Origin: Chloroflexota bacterium
GTDB lineage: Bacteria; Chloroflexota; Dehalococcoidia; JACPEP01
Direction: 5' to 3'
DNA length: 57,055 bases
NCBI GenBank assembly: GCA_016183425.1
Contig: JACPEP010000036.1
Location: 1-57,055, forward strand
The translations under genes and the position numbers were made by a program. The notes under the pieces were generated by a model. The model did no database searches, had not been told where the DNA came from, and worked only from the letters and a program-made list of their open reading frames with translations. Numbering within the stretch: the first letter of the stretch is position 1; each line of letters opens with the position of its first letter. This document shows positions 51,946-57,055 of the stretch, piece by piece.

Positions 51946-53313
51946 TCACTCCAGATACTCCCTTAGAACAATGGCCTCGGTGCCGGGCACCCTTATCTCC
52001 TCCGGGTAGTTGGCCTTGCGGGTGGCGTCGATGCCCATCTTGGTGACGATGTGGGAGCCGCCCACGGGGTCGTAGGAGGCGGGATCCAGGGGGGAGCCCC
52101 GGGCATGGGTCACCATGAAGGTGTCGGTGTCCGCCCGCAGGCGGGTGGCCATGGCGTGAAGCACCTGGCTGTCGTCCAGGATGTCCACGTCCTTGTCCAC
52201 CACGATGACAAACTTGAGGAAGGGGTCGGCGGCGAAGGCAGCCATGGCGGCGTTCTTGGGGTCGCCCTCCATGATCTTATCCATGGCCACGTAGCAAATG
52301 AAGCGGCACCGTCCTGAGAGGGGCATGTGCACCGCCGTCACCGTGGGGCAGGCGATCTTCACCGTCCGGAATATCATGCTAGAGCGCACCACTCCGGTAA
52401 GAAGGAGGTTATCCGGGTGGCCCACGAAGCAGTTCTGATAGTAGGCATCGTGGCGGCGGGTGAGGGCCTGTACGATGACCACGGGGTTGTTTCTCATTGG
52501 GCCGTAGGTGCCCGGGTACTCCCCGAAGGGGGCCTCCTTCTCTCGCACACCGGGGGGAATGATGCCCTCCAGCACCATCTCCGCCTCGGCGGGGACCTCC
52601 AGGTCTACCGTGCGACACTTCACCAGAGGCAGCGGCTCCCCCATCACTGCCCCCGCCACAGCGAATTCGTCCACCTCCAGGGGGGTGAAGCTCATGCAAC
52701 CCAGGTAGAAGGCGGGGTGGTGGCCGACGACCACCGCCACCTCCGTGGGACGGTTCCGCCGATCGTTCTTCTGCCATATGTAGTGGCCGTGGGCCGTCTG
52801 GGAGATCTGGATGCCGAACCTGTCCCTGCCCTGGAGCATGAGGCGGTATATGCCGGCATTGCGGACGCCGCTGTCCGGGTCTTTCATAATGATGAGCCCC
52901 AGGGTTATGTAGGGGCCGGCGTCCCGCTCGTGGTAGGTCACGATGGGAAGCTGGGTACAGTCCACCGCCTCCCCCAGGGCCACCACCTCTTGCACCGGGC
53001 CCGAAGGCACCAGGCGGGGAGGAATGGGGTTATCCTCCCAGCGGCCGTAGACCCGCAGGAACTCCGGGATGCCCCCCTCCACCCCCACCGCCATGAGGAG
53101 CCGCCTCACGTCGGCGTGCATGTTGGACACCACGGGAAAAGAAGAGCCCTTAACCTGATGGAAAATGACGGCGGGGAACCTCTTCTCCTGCTCCAGTCGG
53201 GCAAGCACCGCCGTGAGCTCGAATCGGGGGTCCACCTCCCGCCGCACGTGGGCCAGGTGCTCCGGTGCCGCCTCCTCCAGGTAGGCGATGAAGTCGCGCA
53301 GGTTTTTACTCAT
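51946..53313 (-). CDS. UbiD family (de)carboxylase
   Basis: A 455-residue UbiD-superfamily enzyme using prenyl-FMN. Family parts: LRDFIAYLEEAAPEHLAHV at the start, GVRNAGIYRLMLQGRDRFGI, EAPFGEYPGTYG with the conserved Glu and FVIVVDKDVDILDDSQV. It overlaps korC by 8 bases and precedes the PreA-like gene by 15 bases. Probably decarboxylates (or carboxylates) an aromatic or heteroaromatic acid feeding the other enzymes. No UbiX gene seen in the window. Confidence 0.9.
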   Translation of the reverse strand: MSKNLRDFIAYLEEAAPEHLAHVRREVDPRFELTAVLARLEQEKRFPAVIFHQVKGSSFPVVSNMHADVRRLLMAVGVEGGIPEFLRVYGRWEDNPIPPRLVPSGPVQEVVALGEAVDCTQLPIVTYHERDAGPYITLGLIIMKDPDSGVRNAGIYRLMLQGRDRFGIQISQTAHGHYIWQKNDRRNRPTEVAVVVGHHPAFYLGCMSFTPLEVDEFAVAGAVMGEPLPLVKCRTVDLEVPAEAEMVLEGIIPPGVREKEAPFGEYPGTYGPMRNNPVVIVQALTRRHDAYYQNCFVGHPDNLLLTGVVRSSMIFRTVKIACPTVTAVHMPLSGRCRFICYVAMDKIMEGDPKNAAMAAFAADPFLKFVIVVDKDVDILDDSQVLHAMATRLRADTDTFMVTHARGSPLDPASYDPVGGSHIVTKMGIDATRKANYPEEIRVPGTEAIVLREYLE

Positions 53314-53890
53314 CGGCTCTCCTTCTAGCCTGTCCCTCCAAAGGCGCCCCCTCTGCCGCCGCCCGCCTCCCGGCTTCCAGGGCCCTCAGGTTCATATCTT
53401 TAGCCCTGGGGGGTACCCGAGCCAGGACGGCTGCCTCCAAGGTCCCCCAGGAGACTACCCCCGTCAGGTCTGTCATGGCCGCCAGGGCCACGATGCCCGC
53501 CACTACTACATCTCCCAACTCCTGCGCCAGTTGGGTCAATGGCAAAGACACTGCCCGGCCAGGAAGGTCTGGTAGCTGAGGGATAGTAGAGTCGGCGATG
53601 AGGATACCCTCTTGACGAAGAAGAGGGCCCAGACGCTGGGCGTCCTTCTCGGTAAAGGCGACCAGGATATGGGGGCGACGGACGCAGGGATAGTCGATCT
53701 CCTGGCGGCTGATGATGACCTCGGCTCGGGAGGGGCCACCGCGAACGTTGACGCCGTGGCTCTCTGTCATAGCCACGTGCCATCCCTCGTGAATGCCCGC
53801 GGCCTCGGCCAGAATGAGTCCCGCCAGGGCCAGCCCCTGCCCCCCCACCCCCACCATCTGCACCTCCCAGTAGCCCTCAGGGTCACTCAT
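53306..53890 (-). CDS. korC: 2-oxoacid:ferredoxin oxidoreductase, gamma subunit
   Basis: The gamma subunit, 194 residues. It shows EVQMVGVGGQGLALAGLILA, WHVAMTESHGVNVRGGPSRA and DPTGAGV-free ending; the VGGQG and SHGxxxRGG motifs are diagnostic. With KorA and KorB it forms the ferredoxin-dependent 2-oxoacid oxidoreductase. Both ends overlap neighbours by 8 bases (korB upstream, ubiD downstream), indicating one tightly packed operon. Confidence 0.92.
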   Translation of the reverse strand: MSDPEGYWEVQMVGVGGQGLALAGLILAEAAGIHEGWHVAMTESHGVNVRGGPSRAEVIISRQEIDYPCVRRPHILVAFTEKDAQRLGPLLRQEGILIADSTIPQLPDLPGRAVSLPLTQLAQELGDVVVAGIVALAAMTDLTGVVSWGTLEAAVLARVPPRAKDMNLRALEAGRRAAAEGAPLEGQARRRADE

Positions 53891-54734
53891 GGACCGCCCT
53901 CCCCTGGGCCCTCTCCACCAACTGGCGGTAGCGATAGGTGTACTCCTCCTCCGGCGCCTCTCGACTATAAAGCTCCCCGGTGACCACCTTATCCTTAAGC
54001 TGCTCCGGGCTCAGGCTGGCGGCCACCTGGGGGCTGACGGTGTGGCGCTGCTGCCAGCGAAGCATATCCACCGCCGAGGGCAGTTGATTGCGCCGACCGT
54101 ACTGCACTGGGCACTGGCTCACCACCTCCACGAAGGAAAAACCCTTGTGCTCAATGGCGGCGACGATCAGGCGCTCCAACTGAAGGACATGGTAGGTGGT
54201 CCCCCGGGCGACGTAGCTGGCACCAGCGCCCTGGGCTACCTGGCACAGGTCGAAGGGACGCTCCACGTTGCCGTACGGGGCGGTGGCTGCCAGACCATCA
54301 TGAGGGGTGGTGGGAGAGTACTGGCCGCCGGTCATGCCGTAGGTCTGGTTATTGATAACGATGGCGGTGAGGTCGATGTTGCGACGGGCGGCGTGGATAA
54401 GGTGGTTGCCGCCGATGGCGGCGCAGTCGCCGTCCCCCATGGGAACGATGACATGGAGCCGGGGGTTGGCCAGCTTGATGCCCGTGGCCACGGCCAGGGC
54501 GCGGCCATGGGTGCCGTGAAAGCCGTCGAAGTTCAGATAGTTGTAGATAAACCCGGAGCAGCCGATGCCGGTGACCATGACCACGTCATCCTGGTTCAGG
54601 CCCAGGCGCTGGATGGCCCGCAGCATGGCTCCGGTTGCGATGCCGATGCCGCAGCCGGGGCACCAGATGGTAGGAAAACCAGGGCGACGCAGATATTTCT
54701 CCAAAGGACTGGCTACTAGTGCCTCCTCAGCCAC
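53883..54734 (-). CDS. korB: 2-oxoacid:ferredoxin oxidoreductase, beta subunit
   Basis: The thiamine-diphosphate subunit, 283 residues. Motifs: FPTIWCPGCGIGIATGAM (CxxC of the cluster region), GIGCSGFIYNYLNFDGFHG, and the TPP-binding GDGDCAAIGGNHLIHAARRN with NNQTYGMTGGQ. Cleaves a 2-oxoacid (2-oxoglutarate-type by family) and passes electrons to ferredoxin. Start overlaps the korA stop by 8 bases. Confidence 0.94.
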   Translation of the reverse strand: MAEEALVASPLEKYLRRPGFPTIWCPGCGIGIATGAMLRAIQRLGLNQDDVVMVTGIGCSGFIYNYLNFDGFHGTHGRALAVATGIKLANPRLHVIVPMGDGDCAAIGGNHLIHAARRNIDLTAIVINNQTYGMTGGQYSPTTPHDGLAATAPYGNVERPFDLCQVAQGAGASYVARGTTYHVLQLERLIVAAIEHKGFSFVEVVSQCPVQYGRRNQLPSAVDMLRWQQRHTVSPQVAASLSPEQLKDKVVTGELYSREAPEEEYTYRYRQLVERAQGRAVHE

Positions 54735-55872
54735 GGGCCACTTCCTCTATCTTCTCCAGGATGTCCTCTGGGGGAATAAGGCGGCCATCCCAGCGGGGCA
54801 GGGAGAGCACCTGAGTCCTTCCGCCGCCAGCCTCCCGCACCTTCTCCACCATCTGGCCGGTGTTCATCTCGGGCACAATGATGGCCTCCACCTGATCTGC
54901 CCACCGCCTCACCATGTCCGCGGGAAAGGGCCACAGGGTGATGGGACGCAACAGGCCAGCCTTGATCTCCTTCTCCCTAGCCATGCGCACCGCCCCCCGG
55001 GCCGAGCGGGCTACGGAGCCGTAGGCCAGGATAGCGATGTGGGCATCGGCCATGGACTCCTCCTGGGCAAGAACTATCTCCGAGAGATGATCGTAAATCT
55101 TGCCATGAAGGCGCTGGATGAGGCCATGGGCCACCTGGGTATCGCTAGTGGCCTCGTGGCCGTCTTCATCGTGAAGGCTGCTGCTGGCATACCACCGGTA
55201 GCCAGCGCCGTAGGGAACGAAAGGGGGAACGCCAGTATCGTCGGGGGCGTAGGGCCGGTAGCTCTCTGGTGGTGCCACGGCCCTTTTTCGCTCCACCCTT
55301 TCCACATCGGTGGGCAAGCTTACCTTCTCTCTCAGACTGGCGAGAAGGGCATCGGAGAGGAGGATAACGGGGGTGCGGAAGCGTTCCGCCAGGTTCACCG
55401 CCTTAACAGTGAGGTGAAAGCACTCGGCCACAGAAGACGGGGCCAGGGCGATGATGGGGTGGTCGCCGTGGGTGCCCCAGCGGGTCATGAGCACATCCCC
55501 CTGAGCGGGGAAGGTGGCCATGCCGGTGCTGGGGCCCACCCGCTGCACGTTGACGATGAGGCAGGGCGCCTCCAGCATGATGGCCAGGCCCAGGTTCTCC
55601 ATCTTCAGCGAGAAGCCAGGGCCAGAGGTAGCATCCATGGTTTTGAGGCCAGTCAAGGAGGCTCCGATGACCGCTCCCAGGCTGGCGATCTCATCTTCCA
55701 TCTGGATGAAGACACCGCCCAACTGAGGGAGACGCCGGGACATGATCTCGGCGATCTCGCTGGAGGGCGTGATGGGATAGCCGGCGAAGAAGCGCACCCC
55801 GGCGGCCAAAGCCCCCTCGGCGCAGGCTTCGTTTCCGGACATGAGGTGAGGTTTATTGACTACTTCCGACAC
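54727..55872 (-). CDS. korA: 2-oxoacid:ferredoxin oxidoreductase, alpha subunit
   Basis: The alpha subunit, 381 residues. Motifs: SGNEACAEGALAAGVRFFAG, YPITPSSEIAE, MDATSGPGFSLKMENLG and RVGPSTGMATFPAQGDVL. GTG 55872 has AGGAGA nine bases upstream and a promoter lies at 55904-55933. The usual KorD ferredoxin subunit is not present, so free ferredoxin probably takes the electrons. Substrate is a 2-oxoacid; 2-oxoglutarate is the family default but unproven. Confidence 0.94.
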   Translation of the reverse strand: MSEVVNKPHLMSGNEACAEGALAAGVRFFAGYPITPSSEIAEIMSRRLPQLGGVFIQMEDEIASLGAVIGASLTGLKTMDATSGPGFSLKMENLGLAIMLEAPCLIVNVQRVGPSTGMATFPAQGDVLMTRWGTHGDHPIIALAPSSVAECFHLTVKAVNLAERFRTPVILLSDALLASLREKVSLPTDVERVERKRAVAPPESYRPYAPDDTGVPPFVPYGAGYRWYASSSLHDEDGHEATSDTQVAHGLIQRLHGKIYDHLSEIVLAQEESMADAHIAILAYGSVARSARGAVRMAREKEIKAGLLRPITLWPFPADMVRRWADQVEAIIVPEMNTGQMVEKVREAGGGRTQVLSLPRWDGRLIPPEDILEKIEEVARG

Positions 55873-55903
55873 TGCTTAAGGTCTCCTATTTATCACAAAG
55901 AAA

Positions 55904-55933
55904 AGTATAGCATTCGTAAGGGTGGCCGGGCAA
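55904..55933 (-). promoter_or_regulatory. Promoter of the kor-ubiD-preA operon
   Basis: Minus strand: TTGCCC (55933-55928), 18-base spacer, TATACT (55909-55904), about 32 bases before the korA GTG. The -10 is strong and the -35 moderate. Confidence 0.5.
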
Positions 55934-55964
55934 CTCAAACCCCTTCCTCCACCATCATCAGTCG

Positions 55965-56075
55965 TTGGGTGGGTGAAGTGAAACGAAACCCACCCAAAGA
56001 TTCGATGGCAAAGGTTATCGCCCAGACCGGGGGCAATCAGCAGCGAGGTGGGTTCCGCTGCGCTACACCCACCCT
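55965..56075. repeat. Two REP-like palindromes with GGGTGGGT arms
   Basis: First: TTGGGTGGGT (55965-55974) and ACCCACCCAA (55988-55997), 10 bp with a 13-base loop GAAGTGAAACGAA. Second: GGTGGGT (56047-56053) and ACCCACC (56067-56073) with a loop TCCGCTGCGCTAC. Both belong to the common GGTGGGTTTCGC-type repeat. No gene is supported between 55934 and 56195. Confidence 0.7.
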
Positions 56076-56195
56076 ATTAGGCTTACATCGCCAGCATGTA
56101 AGTTATGCCAAAGAGCCCAAGAGTGGCCTATGTGTGTGGGTCAACCGCAAACGACGTTCGCCTGACGACGGTTCACCTACCCTGTGCTACAGACA

Positions 56196-56360
56196 GGTGT
56201 TAGCGGTGATACTTTATACGAGTTGGGTTCCAAGCATGTCAATGTGTGGGCTTTGACCGCCGACACCGGTGGCTGGTTACGAGCATTTGGAAAGGATTTC
56301 CCTGATCGATTTATTGATGTCGACGTTGCAGAGCAGAGTTTGGCCGCTATAGCGGCCGGT
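56196..56360 (+). pseudogene. Transketolase pyrimidine-domain fragment
   Basis: The frame reads GDTLYELGSKHVNVWALTAD, GGWLRAFGKDFPDRFIDVDV and AEQSLAAIAAG, matching the start of the transketolase C-terminal half (usual: AxLxELGxxxPxVVxLTADL and FPDRFxNVGIAEQNMxxIAAG). No TPP domain precedes it and the frame breaks off after AAG with unrelated sequence. It is a decayed piece, about 55 residues, of a gene usually over 300 codons. Confidence 0.7.
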
Positions 56361-56411
56361 TGCTACCGTCATCATGAGCCTAGCAAGACGAGAAATGATG
56401 GGAGCGAGTGG

Positions 56412-56834
56412 TCACTCTGCTAATTTCCTCTGTACATTGCTTCGAGTCCCGCCAGTCGTAGCAGCGGTTTTCACTTTAGCATGACGGTGGTCCACGGCAG
56501 AACGGACGAGAATTTTTAGTGAGCTCTCGTTGATTTTGTCGCCCTTGTGAAGGTCGATCGTTCGCCTTTTTTTGCCCTCAAGCTCCGAGTTGAAGAGCTT
56601 GTCTGGGTCGGGAAGACTCGCACCTTCAAAAAAGGTCAGCTTCACTTTATCTTTGGTAGCATTTGCAAAACAGACTATTCCATCATGAGACCAGACGGGG
56701 GTACCCATCCATTTCCATTCCTCGACTATCTCCGGATCAGCATCATGGATGATTTTTCGAATGTTGGCAAAGGTCGCGCCACGCCAGTCAACAAGCTTTG
56801 CAATTAGACCGTCAATAAGTTCACTTGCGTTCAT
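56412..56834 (-). CDS. DUF1801 (YdhG-like) family protein
   Basis: A 140-residue protein of the DUF1801/YdhG family. Features: LIAKLVDWRGATFANIRKII at the start, IVEEWKWMGTPVWSHDGIVC and KVKLTFFEGASLPDPDKLFN. Family members are small cytosolic proteins of unknown function. Codon use and GC are lower than in the operons to the left, and it lies among gene fragments and repeats, so it may have been acquired. Confidence 0.82.
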   Translation of the reverse strand: MNASELIDGLIAKLVDWRGATFANIRKIIHDADPEIVEEWKWMGTPVWSHDGIVCFANATKDKVKLTFFEGASLPDPDKLFNSELEGKKRRTIDLHKGDKINESSLKILVRSAVDHRHAKVKTAATTGGTRSNVQRKLAE

Positions 56835-57025
56835 TATTGTTTTTCCGAAGGCTCTAGGCTACTTTTGCGTCATTTTCTCATAGCTGATTGCGGGTGTCAA
56901 GTTTATGTTGTGCGGGGGTCTACGCTGTTAAGTGTGAAAGAGGGGATGAAATGAGTTGAAAGCACCCGCTGGCCTCAGTAGCTTTGGGAAGCAAAGATCA
57001 TCTCAAAGCGAAGGAGGTGCGGCGA

Positions 57026-57055
57026 GTGCAAGACGACTGTATCACCATAGCCCTG
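57026..57055 (+). CDS. 5' end of a truncated gene, possibly ISL3-type transposase
   Basis: GTG 57026 with AAGGAGG eight bases upstream opens a frame (VQDDCITIAL) that runs off the right edge. This start resembles that of ISL3-family transposases as I remember them, but ten residues are not enough. The 190 bases before it contain no other supported feature. Confidence 0.4.
   Translation, partial: MQDDCITIAL

Noticed and set aside
52327-53328. 333-codon plus-strand frame opposite ubiD
   Set aside because: Antisense shadow of the UbiD gene; composition is His/Gly/Val-rich and low-complexity.
53889-54719. Long plus-strand frames of 276 and 563 codons opposite korB/korA
   Set aside because: They are antisense shadows of strongly conserved GC-rich genes, rich in Gly, His and Arg without any family feature.

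Overview
The window looks like a chromosomal segment of an uncultured anaerobic bacterium, most probably of the Chloroflexota (Dehalococcoidia-like). The grounds are its GC-rich coding DNA, many GTG and TTG starts, Tat-type lipoprotein solute-binding proteins, a core-MetE type methionine synthase of the kind known from Dehalococcoides, REP-like repeats, a ferredoxin-type 2-oxoacid oxidoreductase and UbiD enzymes. The taxonomic call is inference from gene content. No rRNA, tRNA or CRISPR array was seen.

Left part (about 0.2-5.5 kb). A family 5 solute-binding lipoprotein gene diverges from a UbiD-family decarboxylase gene. The 270-bp gap carries two face-to-face sigma70-like promoters. An MFS exporter and a nitroreductase follow. 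Next to them lie the 3' scrap of a restriction or helicase gene and a cluster of REP-like palindromes (5.5-5.9 kb).

The main feature (5.9-17.2 kb) is a leftward operon encoding a glycine/sarcosine/betaine-reductase-like system. In transcription order it holds a solute-binding protein, GrdE2, GrdB2, GrdB1, a second solute-binding protein, GrdE1, GrdC, a CVPC thioredoxin and GrdA. GrdA, GrdB1 and GrdB2 each need an in-frame TGA read as selenocysteine (codons 44, 350 and 350). A simple gene finder splits or truncates them. Each TGA is followed by a short perfect hairpin that could be its SECIS element. The system departs from the clostridial one. Both GrdE proteins carry Trp where I expect the Cys that forms the pyruvoyl group, both GrdB proteins have U-x-x-G-x-x-C rather than U-x-x-C-x-x-C, and no GrdD is present. 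It may be an undescribed selenium-dependent reductase with two alternative substrate modules, each paired with its own binding protein.

17.2-27.9 kb (mostly rightward): a DUF1232 membrane protein, HolA, then a beta-oxidation-like set (enoyl-CoA hydratase, 3-hydroxyacyl-CoA dehydrogenase, thiolase). Genes for an aspartic protease-like protein, leucyl aminopeptidase, a cyclase-family hydrolase, DinB-like protein, an Lrp regulator next to an aminotransferase, an FmdB zinc ribbon and a nitronate monooxygenase-like protein follow.

27.9-37.9 kb: a methionine/SAM-cycle block. A promoter, a SAM-I riboswitch and an intrinsic terminator precede mtnA. A small IS200-like element with inverted hairpin ends and a hypothetical gene come next, then mtnP, a core methionine synthase, two paralogous PfkB kinases, an MFS exporter, ahcY and metK. 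MtnP would recycle methylthioadenosine, AhcY adenosylhomocysteine, core MetE would remethylate homocysteine and MetK rebuild SAM.

37.9-47.8 kb (leftward): housekeeping genes dprA, topA, xer, aroQ, pepQ and efp, then a PHP phosphoesterase, a PurN-like formyltransferase, an EhaR-like HAD protein and a PfkB kinase.

47.8-57 kb: two small uncertain genes, a DUF2848 gene and an MNT nucleotidyltransferase overlapping a truncated HEPN remnant. A leftward catabolic operon follows: korA, korB, korC, ubiD, a PreA-like Fe-S dehydrogenase and a nitrilase-family gene. The right edge is a lower-GC junction with REP-like palindromes, a transketolase fragment, a DUF1801 gene and the start of a probable transposase gene.
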